DNA of 11,425 nt from JAGLSB01 sp023135955 (lineage in GTDB: Bacteria > Bacteroidota > Bacteroidia > Bacteroidales > GCA-2748055), in NCBI GenBank assembly GCA_030673645.1, contig DAOVIO010000134.1, positions 1 through 11,425 of the forward strand. The letters are read 5' to 3'. The first letter of the stretch is position 1, and every line of letters starts with the position of its first letter. Under the pieces are notes generated by a model. It ran no database searches. It saw only the letters and a program-made list of their open reading frames with translations, and was not told the DNA's origin. Both the position numbers and the translations under genes were made by a program. Below are positions 1-7,008 of this stretch, one piece after another.

Positions 1-23
1 CAGCAACTTCTCCAACTTTTCAT

Positions 24-31
24 TACATTTG
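24..31 (+). promoter_or_regulatory. Possible Bacteroidota -7 promoter box upstream of hflX
   Basis: TACATTTG is an exact match to the Bacteroidota -7 consensus TAnnTTTG. It ends 14 bases before the hflX ATG, so a transcript from it would have a very short leader of roughly 8 bases. No clear -33 TTG element is visible in the few bases before it, although the window edge limits this. The reading frame ending in TAA at 44-46 is also open back to the window edge, so this stretch could instead be the tail of an upstream gene. An exact 6-base match in AT-rich DNA can arise by chance. Confidence 0.3.
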
Positions 32-45
32 CAAAAAATGAATTA

Positions 46-1239
46 ATGGGCGATTATTATTTAACAACTCCGGAACCTGAAACTGCAGTTTTAGTAGGTG
101 TAATAGGAAGAGATAACGATGAGCAAGACGTGAAGGAATATCTTGATGAATTATCATTTCTTGTGGAGACAGCAGGGGCGATCCCTAAGGCTGTCTTTAC
201 TCAGAAAGTTGATAAACCCAATGCTGCTACTATGATTGGCAGCGGGAAGCTTAATGAAATAAGGAACTATGTGGAAGAAAAGGAAATTGATCTGGTAATA
301 TTTGATGATGAATTATCCCCAACTCAGTTACGGAATCTTGAACGCGAATTCAAAAAAAGAATACTCGACAGAACCAATCTTATCCTGGATATTTTTGCTA
401 AACGTGCTAAAACTGCAAACGCAAAAACACAGGTTGAACTGGCCCAATATCAGTATCTCTTACCCCGACTTACAAGAATGTGGACTCACCTTGAAAGGCA
501 AAGAGGGGGTATCGGACTCCGTGGGCCGGGGGAAACTGAGATTGAGACTGATAGAAGGGTAATCCGAGATAAGATAACCCGGCTAAAAGAACAACTTAAA
601 AAAATTGATAAGCAAAAGGCTGCTCAGCGAAAAAACAGAGGGAAAATGGTTAGAGTTTCTCTTGTTGGTTATACTAATGTTGGGAAATCAACAATGATGA
701 ATCTGATCTCAAAATCGGAAGTCTTTGCTGAAAATAAATTATTTGCTACACTGGATACAACCGTAAGAAAAGTAGTAATTGAGAATTTACCCTTTTTGCT
801 TGCAGATACTGTTGGATTTATTCGCAAATTACCACACGATTTAGTGGACTCTTTTAAATCTACTCTAGACGAAGTCAGGGAGTCTGATATTTTAATTCAT
901 ATTGTAGACATTTCCCATGCAAATTTTGAAGATCAGATTCTGATTGTTGATCAAACTTTGAATGAAATTGGGGTAAATGATAAAAAAAACATCCTGGTTT
1001 TTAATAAAATTGATGCCTATAGTTACATCAAAAAAGATGACGACGACTTAACTCCGGTTAAAAAAGAGAACATGAGCCTTCAGGATCTTAAAAATACATG
1101 GATGGCTAAAACAGACCTGGAAACCGTATTTGTTTCAGCAAAACAAAGAACCAACATTAGCGAATTTAAGAAGCTTGTCTACAAAAGTGTTAAAGAAATA
1201 CACTCTGTTAGGTATCCTTATAATGATTATTTGTATTGA
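46..1239 (+). CDS. hflX: GTPase HflX (ribosome-associated, Obg/HflX family)
   Basis: This 397-residue protein is a full-length HflX, a cytoplasmic GTPase that binds the 50S subunit and in other bacteria splits stalled or stressed 70S ribosomes. The N-terminal HflX domain covers about residues 12-195, with the glycine-rich RGPGETEIETDRR segment near 159-171 and a coiled-coil linker near 172-200. The G domain follows: P-loop GYTNVGKS at 208-215, switch I segment FATLDTT at 233-239, DTVG at 254-257, NKID at 320-323 and SAK at 364-366. All G motifs are intact. The ATG at 46 is preferred because only about 12 residues precede the conserved TAVLVG strand, as I recall for Bacteroidota homologues. 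The frame is open to the window edge but has no visible ATG, GTG or TTG upstream. The TAA of another frame overlaps this ATG by one base (TAATG). The gene converges on asd, with a strong palindrome between them. Confidence 0.96.
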   Translation: MGDYYLTTPEPETAVLVGVIGRDNDEQDVKEYLDELSFLVETAGAIPKAVFTQKVDKPNAATMIGSGKLNEIRNYVEEKEIDLVIFDDELSPTQLRNLEREFKKRILDRTNLILDIFAKRAKTANAKTQVELAQYQYLLPRLTRMWTHLERQRGGIGLRGPGETEIETDRRVIRDKITRLKEQLKKIDKQKAAQRKNRGKMVRVSLVGYTNVGKSTMMNLISKSEVFAENKLFATLDTTVRKVVIENLPFLLADTVGFIRKLPHDLVDSFKSTLDEVRESDILIHIVDISHANFEDQILIVDQTLNEIGVNDKKNILVFNKIDAYSYIKKDDDDLTPVKKENMSLQDLKNTWMAKTDLETVFVSAKQRTNISEFKKLVYKSVKEIHSVRYPYNDYLY

Positions 1240-1247
1240 CCCTTGAC

Positions 1248-1291
1248 TTTTTTTGTTGGGACGCGCCACGTGGCGCGTCCCAACAAAAAAA
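1248..1291. terminator. 44-bp perfect palindrome; probable bidirectional terminator or dispersed palindromic repeat
   Basis: Two 22-base arms pair without mismatch around the centre at 1269/1270, which lies in CACGTG. The central 24 bases (1258-1281) hold 20 G/C, far above the surrounding AT-rich DNA. The outer parts are T-rich on the left and A-rich on the right, so RNA from either strand would form a GC-rich stem followed by a U tract. It starts 9 bases after the hflX stop and ends 15 bases before the asd stop, the expected place for a shared terminator of convergent genes. The perfect symmetry and the GC contrast also fit a mobile REP-like palindrome; only a genome-wide copy count could separate these. 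Confidence 0.75.
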
Positions 1292-1306
1292 TAAAAAACT
1301 ACCCTA

Positions 1307-2311
1307 TTACGCCATTCTTCCAACCAGCCCCTCAGCAATTTGCACAGCATTCAAAGCCGCACCTTTCTTAATCTGATCTCCAACACACCAGAAAGTGATT
1401 CCTTTAGGATTAGTAAGGTCTTTGCGGACACGGCCAACAAAAACGTCATCTTTTTCAGAGACGAACAGTGGCATTGGATATTGTTTTTCTGCAGGATTAT
1501 CAATAAGTGTTAGTCCCTCAAATTCTTCAAAAGCCTTCTTTACCTGTTCTACACTTAGTTCATCTTTCGTTTCTACCCATATCGCTTCTGAATGTGAACG
1601 CATTATTGGAATTCGAACGCAAGTTGCACTTACAAGAATATCAGCATGCATTATTTTTTGAGTTTCCCATACCATTTTCATTTCTTCCTTGGTATAATCA
1701 TTTTCGAGAAACACATCTATATGTGGAATGATATTCATAGCTAACTGATAGGCAAAAGCTTCTACTTTTGGTGTTTCGCCATTTGCAACTGCTTTTATCT
1801 GATCTTCAAGCTCTTTGATGCCTGATGCGCCCGCTCCACTTGCTGCCTGATAAGTAGCCACCTGTATTTTTTTAATGGCAGAAAGTTGCTGAATAGGCTT
1901 CAGTGCAACTACCATCTGTATGGTTGAGCAGTTTGGATTTGCAATAATATTTCTTGGACTGTTGAAAGCATCTTCCATATTTACTTCAGGTACAACAAGA
2001 GGAATATCGTCTTCATAACGAAATGCACTTGAATTGTCAATCATTATTGTTCCATGCTTTGTAATTGTTGAAGCAAAATCTTTTGAAATTCCACCACCAG
2101 CGGAAACCAATGCAATATCAATTCCTTTAAAATCATCATTATGTTTAAGCTCTTTAACCACAAGAGTCTCACCCTTGAACTTATATTCATTACCTGCACT
2201 TCGCGCAGATCCAAATAAAATCAATTCACTTAAAGGGAAATTTCGATTGTCCAGTACTTTCAAGAATTCTTGACCGACCGCACCACTAACACCAACAATT
2301 GCAACTTTCAT
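1307..2311 (-). CDS. asd: Aspartate-semialdehyde dehydrogenase
   Basis: Asd reduces aspartyl-4-phosphate to aspartate semialdehyde with NADPH in the cytoplasm, the branch point to lysine/diaminopimelate, threonine and methionine. The protein from this start has 334 residues, normal for the family. Visible features are the Rossmann NADP-binding loop GVSGAVG at 7-13, the catalytic cysteine C128 in NPNCST, the QAASGAG segment at 155-161, and the RSHSE motif at 238-242 with the likely catalytic histidine H240. I chose the ATG at 2311-2309 because homologues begin MKVAIVGVSG and the bases before it are A-rich. An in-frame ATG at 2332 would add seven residues (MNKKFNN) and cannot be excluded. The gene converges on hflX and is divergent from the lamin-tail protein gene. 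A 20-bp inverted repeat lies just upstream and may be regulatory. Confidence 0.96.
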   Translation of the reverse strand: MKVAIVGVSGAVGQEFLKVLDNRNFPLSELILFGSARSAGNEYKFKGETLVVKELKHNDDFKGIDIALVSAGGGISKDFASTITKHGTIMIDNSSAFRYEDDIPLVVPEVNMEDAFNSPRNIIANPNCSTIQMVVALKPIQQLSAIKKIQVATYQAASGAGASGIKELEDQIKAVANGETPKVEAFAYQLAMNIIPHIDVFLENDYTKEEMKMVWETQKIMHADILVSATCVRIPIMRSHSEAIWVETKDELSVEQVKKAFEEFEGLTLIDNPAEKQYPMPLFVSEKDDVFVGRVRKDLTNPKGITFWCVGDQIKKGAALNAVQIAEGLVGRMA

Positions 2312-2338
2312 ATTATTAAATTTTTTATTCATTATATC

Positions 2339-2358
2339 CGAATTATTTTAATAATTCG
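2339..2358. promoter_or_regulatory. AT-rich inverted repeat upstream of asd (candidate operator)
   Basis: The sequence CGAATTATT-TT-AATAATTCG is a perfect inverted repeat with 9-base arms and a 2-base spacer. It begins 27 bases upstream of the preferred asd start and 6 bases upstream of the alternative start at 2332. It sits in the 129-bp divergent region between asd and the lamin-tail protein gene. Its size and symmetry fit a binding site for a dimeric regulator, or a leader hairpin of asd. No regulator gene is visible in the window, and AT-rich DNA produces such repeats by chance more readily than GC-balanced DNA. Confidence 0.35.
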
Positions 2359-2386
2359 AGAAATATTTATATATTTATACTTGCCT

Positions 2387-2404
2387 TTTGAAAAGCCTTT
2401 CAAA
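2387..2404. promoter_or_regulatory. Second inverted repeat in the asd / lamin-tail protein divergent region
   Basis: TTTGAAA-AGCC-TTTCAAA has perfect 7-base arms and a 4-base spacer, and lies 36 bases before the GTG start of the lamin-tail gene. It directly follows a near-match to the Bacteroidota -7 box, TATACTTG at 2376-2383 on the plus strand (one mismatch to TAnnTTTG). It would therefore fall around or just downstream of a transcription start for the plus-strand gene. A regulator site or a leader hairpin are both possible. Nothing else in the sequence decides between them. Confidence 0.25.
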
Positions 2405-2440
2405 TTGTAAACCCCAAAATTCGTAAAAATTATTATTAAA

Positions 2441-5017
2441 GTGAAAAATCTATGCTTGGTTTTTTCACTTTGTCCGATTTTTCTTTGGGGACAAGTGAAA
2501 ATTGATTTCGAAAGTGAACTATCTGACCGCTGGGAGCAAGCTCCTTCCGGCAGATGGGGCGTAACTACCACAGGAGCTTTAAATAGCTCTTACTCTCTTG
2601 GACATATTTTTGATAATTCTGAATCCTGTCGAGATGTAATCTCCTATTATTTCGGAGAAATAGACCCTGAAAAGCCTATAGAATGGAGTTTTATTTTGCA
2701 TCACGATTATAATCCATCTGGTTCGAATAACTGGGCCATTCATCTTCTTTCTGATAATGGAGCTAATTCAATTAATGCAGAAAACTTGTTAAATTCATTA
2801 ATTCTAGGTGTAAATCAGACTAGTACAGATGATAGCCTCAGGCTATATTTTCAGAATGAAAACTCATTGACAAATTTATTAAACATTGGAATAAATTGGG
2901 AAAAGGATGTGGATAAATCAGCATATTCTTTTAAAATTGAAAAAGACAGTCTTAATTCTTTTACTTTTTATGGAGGGAAGATAGATGAAGAGATAAAATT
3001 AATTTGTCAAACAAATGAAAATATTCCATTACCGGAAAATTCCGAATTTTTTGCATTGGCTTATGAGTATACTTCATCAAAAGACAGGCTATTTTATTTC
3101 GATGATTTCGAATTTAATGCAGTTGCAGTTTGCGATAGTCTGGCTCCGGAATTGCTCGGTCACAGGTTTTTAAGCAATCAGTGTATTGAATGGACATTTT
3201 CCGAGAATGTATTTTCATCGGATAGTTTTCAGCTAATAATAGATAGTGAAACTATGCCTGACAGTACAATATTTTCATGCAATACAATACTGTCTTATTT
3301 TAAGGAATCATTTCAAAACGACACAGAATATCATTTTGAGATAATGGGTTACAGCGATAAAAAACAGAATCCAGGAACGGTTTTGGGAACATTTGAGTTT
3401 TATTATCCTGAATACAAGGATTTGATTTTTACCGAGATAATGGCGGATCCAAGTCCGGTGGTTTATCTTCCTGATTACGAATATCTGGAGATATACAATC
3501 GAAGCTATCACTCAATTAATCTGAATGGATTTGTACTTAAAATTGGTGACAAGGATTATATTTTGAATGAAACATTCTTAGAGCCATCATCGTATCTTGC
3601 ATTTGTCAATGTTAATCAGGGATCATACTCAGATAATGCTTCATTTTATCCTTTATTTTCCGGTTCTTATGTTTTGCCTAATAGCGAACAAGAAATAAGT
3701 TTGTGGGCTCCTGATGGTACATTGATAGAGGCTCTTCATTATTCAGAAAATTGGTGTGATGATGAATTGAAATCGGAGGGTGGATGGTCGCTTGAGAGAA
3801 TAGATTTAACGAATTTGTGTGGAAGCGATGAAATATGGACGGCATCCTCAGATAGTAGAGGAGGAACGCCTGGAGAAAAAAATTCCTGGGAAATTCCTAT
3901 TCCGGATAATGAAAATCCTTATATCTCCAATGTTGAATTTAAAGATAGTCTTAGTTATTTGATGCATTTCAATGAAACTGTTTTTTGCGATTTTTCGGAC
4001 TTAGTAAATATTGTTGGCTTGAATCGGCCATCTTTGCTTTACGATAATCTGGAACTATGTTTTAAAGAGGATTCCGAAAGGATGTTCTCAATAGAATTTG
4101 GAGTATTTGCAAAAGATTGTGAAGGGAATCAAAATCAAGCTGTCACAATTCAATTTGGTGTACCGGAAAAAGTCGAACCACTCGATATATTGATCACGGA
4201 AGTGATGTTTTCGCCTCTTATAGGATGTCCTGAATTCATAGAGATATATAATAAATCTGAAAAGATCCTGAATTTATCTGAGCTGACTATTGACATTTAC
4301 AATCCTTTGGAAGGTCCTGATTATGGAAGTTTTATTTCAGAAAAAAATATTCTTTTTCATCCGCATAATTATTTGATAATTACCAAAGATAAAAAGAGTA
4401 TGCTCAATTGCTACAATGCCATTCCACATGGAATTTTTGAGTTGAAAGACCTAAAAACCTTGCCTGACAAAGGTGGGCGAGTAGCAATTAGAAATAGAGC
4501 TTTTGATCTGATAGACGAGATGGAGTATAGTGATGAATTGCATTATGCTATGCTTTCAAATCAGTCTGGTGTATCATTGGAAAGGTTAGATCTGGAGAAG
4601 AAATTTGGATTAATAGCTAACTGGCATTCAGCCTCTCAAAATTGTGATTTTTCCACGCCCGGTTATCAAAATTCTCAATATTCTGAGAAAAGTCTTTTAG
4701 AAAATCGTTTTATAATTACATCGAAAACTTTTACTCCGAATAACGATGGAACAGATGACCTGGCTCATTTCGAATATAATCTTGAACGTGAGGGTTATTT
4801 TGGAAGCCTGATGATATTTGATGCTTCGGGGAGAATTATCAGGCGTCTTGAAATCAATTCCTTATTAGGTATTTCAGGAAGTTTCCATTGGGATGGGGAG
4901 GATGATGCAGGAAGATTATGTAGCACAGGAATTTATCTGGTTTACTTTAGCTGTATTCATCTTTCGGGGAGAAAGGAGAGCTTTAAGAAGTCAGTAGCTT
5001 TAATTCGGAATTTTTAA
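2441..5017 (+). CDS. Secreted lamin-tail domain protein with CHU_C/gliding-type C-terminal domain
   Basis: This 858-residue protein looks secreted and surface-displayed or released; its specific function is unknown. A short signal peptide spans about residues 1-17, with likely cleavage before the glutamine of FLWG-QVK. Residues 20-230 form a beta-rich region reminiscent of a lectin/LamG-like jelly roll. An Ig-like segment follows (about 233-322), then lamin-tail domain 1 (about 326-480, starting DLIFTEIMADPSP), a second Ig-like segment (about 490-577) and lamin-tail domain 2 (about 581-742, starting DILITEVMFSP). Both lamin-tail units end in a related SLERxDL...W..AS....TPG pattern, so they look like a tandem duplication. 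Residues 758-858 carry the FTPNNDGTDD motif, a WDGEDDAG turn and a terminal beta-strand. This resembles the C-terminal domains that direct export by the type IX secretion system. The start is GTG; the frame has a stop at 2408-2410 and no ATG before the GTG. The 3' end overlaps the MFS gene tail-to-tail by 4 bases with no evident terminator. The domain calls are from memory. Confidence 0.85.
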   Translation: MKNLCLVFSLCPIFLWGQVKIDFESELSDRWEQAPSGRWGVTTTGALNSSYSLGHIFDNSESCRDVISYYFGEIDPEKPIEWSFILHHDYNPSGSNNWAIHLLSDNGANSINAENLLNSLILGVNQTSTDDSLRLYFQNENSLTNLLNIGINWEKDVDKSAYSFKIEKDSLNSFTFYGGKIDEEIKLICQTNENIPLPENSEFFALAYEYTSSKDRLFYFDDFEFNAVAVCDSLAPELLGHRFLSNQCIEWTFSENVFSSDSFQLIIDSETMPDSTIFSCNTILSYFKESFQNDTEYHFEIMGYSDKKQNPGTVLGTFEFYYPEYKDLIFTEIMADPSPVVYLPDYEYLEIYNRSYHSINLNGFVLKIGDKDYILNETFLEPSSYLAFVNVNQGSYSDNASFYPLFSGSYVLPNSEQEISLWAPDGTLIEALHYSENWCDDELKSEGGWSLERIDLTNLCGSDEIWTASSDSRGGTPGEKNSWEIPIPDNENPYISNVEFKDSLSYLMHFNETVFCDFSDLVNIVGLNRPSLLYDNLELCFKEDSERMFSIEFGVFAKDCEGNQNQAVTIQFGVPEKVEPLDILITEVMFSPLIGCPEFIEIYNKSEKILNLSELTIDIYNPLEGPDYGSFISEKNILFHPHNYLIITKDKKSMLNCYNAIPHGIFELKDLKTLPDKGGRVAIRNRAFDLIDEMEYSDELHYAMLSNQSGVSLERLDLEKKFGLIANWHSASQNCDFSTPGYQNSQYSEKSLLENRFIITSKTFTPNNDGTDDLAHFEYNLEREGYFGSLMIFDASGRIIRRLEINSLLGISGSFHWDGEDDAGRLCSTGIYLVYFSCIHLSGRKESFKKSVALIRNF

Positions 5018-6192
5018 GCAAGTTTTTTTCTATTCAGGAAAATAACAATTACAGCTCCAAAAGAGAAAAATGCGGCATAAGTGAAAGTTTTCTCAAATCC
5101 GATTTTATCTGCCATAAACCCTGCTATTGTAACCATTATAGCTCCGATAAAGAAATTTAGTAACATATATACACCATTGAGGAAGGCCATTTTATTTGAA
5201 TCCTGATCATGAATAAGGGCTAGCAAAACTGATGTGGGGGCAAATATGAACATCCCCATAATTCCAAGGATCAGCATTTGCCATATACCACTAACATGCA
5301 GGAAAAGGAACATTAAAAATGGAGAAATAGTGGTAATGATCAGTAACATTTTTGTCCGGCCGAGTCTGTCTGAAAATGTGCCTGATATAAACGTTCCGGC
5401 GGCGCCCGACAATTGAAGAACAGATAAAGATGCCTGTGAGAAAAAAAGAGATTCGCCCTGGCTATCCATGAAAGTAGGAAGATATAGGGCAAGAGAGGAC
5501 CTCATAGCTCCCAGAAATAATGTGATTCCTGCTGTAACAGTAAAAATGGGTAGATATTTTTTAAATTCTTTCCAATAAGCTTTTTTAATTTCTTGTTTTT
5601 CGATATTCTGTGAGATTTTCACATGTCCGACCCTGAAAAATAAAATAGCAGAGGCAATTAATCCGAGTGGCATCATTTTGTAAGTTCCTTCGAGCCCCCA
5701 AAGACTGATAAGTCCGTATATCACCATAGGTCCGGTGGTTCTCGCCAGTTCGCCTCCAAGCATGTAAAAACTCATGCCTTTCCCAATTCTGTTACCGGAA
5801 AGTTTTTTAACCATGACCGGTGTTGGAATATGATAAACAGTAGAACTAATGCCCGATACCAGAAGAAGCAAAGCAAGAAAAACATAGCCAGGAGCGACAC
5901 CTATTAAACTCATAGCAATACCAGTTACAGCAGGAGAAAAGATTACCAGATACCTCATTTTCATCCTGTCGGCCATAATACCCACAAATGGATTTAACAA
6001 TGAAGGGATTCTCTGAATAACATGAAGAAGTCCGGCCTGACCATAAGAAATACCGAGTTTTTCAATAAGAAATGGTAGAGCAGGGGCAAGGAAAGAAGTG
6101 TAAACATCATGAAGGAAATGAGAAATTCCTATCAAGGCAACATTTGCAGTCTGAAAATTATTTTTATCCGGTTTATTAACTGAGTCTTTCAA
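5014..6192 (-). CDS. MFS transporter, fosmidomycin-resistance (Fsr)-like
   Basis: This 392-residue inner-membrane protein has about twelve hydrophobic segments in two halves, separated by a charged loop near residues 190-212. It carries the MFS loop motif twice: GIMADRMKMR at 71-80 and GTFSDRLGRT at 271-280. The N-terminal ISHFLHDVYTSFLAPALPFL and the VYHIP segment near 119-123 resemble Fsr of E. coli, a drug/proton antiporter, but the true substrate cannot be read from the sequence. The only start that keeps TM1 is a TTG at 6192-6190. It lies three bases after the stop of the purine nucleoside phosphorylase gene, in the same frame, and no other start codon lies between them. This close spacing implies co-transcription and probable translational coupling, so a role linked to purines or nucleosides is conceivable but unproven. 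Confidence 0.88.
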   Translation of the reverse strand: MKDSVNKPDKNNFQTANVALIGISHFLHDVYTSFLAPALPFLIEKLGISYGQAGLLHVIQRIPSLLNPFVGIMADRMKMRYLVIFSPAVTGIAMSLIGVAPGYVFLALLLLVSGISSTVYHIPTPVMVKKLSGNRIGKGMSFYMLGGELARTTGPMVIYGLISLWGLEGTYKMMPLGLIASAILFFRVGHVKISQNIEKQEIKKAYWKEFKKYLPIFTVTAGITLFLGAMRSSLALYLPTFMDSQGESLFFSQASLSVLQLSGAAGTFISGTFSDRLGRTKMLLIITTISPFLMFLFLHVSGIWQMLILGIMGMFIFAPTSVLLALIHDQDSNKMAFLNGVYMLLNFFIGAIMVTIAGFMADKIGFEKTFTYAAFFSFGAVIVIFLNRKKLA

Positions 6193-6195
6193 TTT

Positions 6196-7008
6196 TTATT
6201 CGAGGGTTTCAATGAGCTTTTCCATAATCTGAACCATTTTTGGAGCTGCCTTAGAAGCGGCTTTTTGAACATCTTCAACAGAAACCTCCACAATTTTTCC
6301 CGGTACTCCAAGGTCGGTTATAATGGAAATAGCAAAACATGGAATTCCCATCTGGTGAGCGACGATTACTTCAGGAACGGTTGACATACCAACTGCATCG
6401 CCACCAATTATCCTGAAGTAAACATATTCTTTTGGAGTTTCAAGGGTTGGCCCTGTAACCCCTACGTAGCATCCTTTTTGGACTTTAATATTTTCCGATT
6501 TGGCAATTTTCTCAGCTTTTAAAATGAGGGATTTATCATAAGCCTCACTCATATCGGGGAAACGATCGCCAAGTTCATCATAGTGTTTTCCGATTAGAGG
6601 GTTTGGTAAAAGATTAATATGATCATCGATGATCATTAAATCACCAATCTCAAAATCAGGATTCATCCCTCCACTCGCATTAGAAATGAAAAGATATTTT
6701 ATTCCAAGATATTTCATTACTCTTATTGGAAAGGTAAGCTTCTCCATTGTGTGGCCTTCATAGAAATGAAAACGGCCCTGCAATGCCATAACTTTTTTTC
6801 CACCTAAAATTCCGAATATAAGTTTTCCCTGGTGACCCGGGGCTGTACTTACGGGAAAATTCGGGATATCAACATATTTAATTTCAGATTTTATTTGAAT
6901 ATCATCAACCACACTACCTAATCCTGTTCCCAGGATAATTGCAATTTCAGAGTCAAAATTAGCTTCATTTTTTATGAAGGATACTGTCTCTTTTATTGTC
7001 TCTAACAT
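6196..7008 (-). CDS. punA: Purine nucleoside phosphorylase (trimeric, PNP/MTAP family)
   Basis: PNP splits purine (deoxy)ribonucleosides with phosphate into free base and (deoxy)ribose-1-phosphate in cytoplasmic purine salvage. The 270 residues match the low-molecular-mass trimeric family. Visible sites are ILGTGLGS at 25-32 (phosphate loop), APGHQG at 56-61, GRFHFYEGH at 78-86, NASGGMN at 110-116, GPTLET at 186-191 with the base-binding glutamate E190, and VGMSTVPE at 206-213. Where 6-oxopurine-specific PNPs have an asparagine (human N243), this protein has aspartate D232 in ITDLGVPG, as methylthioadenosine phosphorylase does; substrate range may therefore include adenosine. The ATG at 7008 gives the usual N-terminus and overlaps the 3' end of lpxK by 44 bases. 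The MFS gene follows after three bases, so the three genes look like one transcription unit. Confidence 0.95.
   Translation of the reverse strand: MLETIKETVSFIKNEANFDSEIAIILGTGLGSVVDDIQIKSEIKYVDIPNFPVSTAPGHQGKLIFGILGGKKVMALQGRFHFYEGHTMEKLTFPIRVMKYLGIKYLFISNASGGMNPDFEIGDLMIIDDHINLLPNPLIGKHYDELGDRFPDMSEAYDKSLILKAEKIAKSENIKVQKGCYVGVTGPTLETPKEYVYFRIIGGDAVGMSTVPEVIVAHQMGIPCFAISIITDLGVPGKIVEVSVEDVQKAASKAAPKMVQIMEKLIETLE

Noticed and set aside
2332..2571. 79-residue minus-strand frame spanning the asd upstream region
   Set aside because: It covers the start of the surface-protein gene on the other strand, has low-complexity Ile/Lys-rich sequence at its end and no family features; it would also run directly into asd without a supported function.
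5014..6192. Naming the MFS gene as a true fosmidomycin resistance determinant
   Set aside because: Resemblance to Fsr is at the level of family motifs; substrate cannot be inferred from sequence and the gene neighbourhood points to purine salvage and lipid A genes instead.
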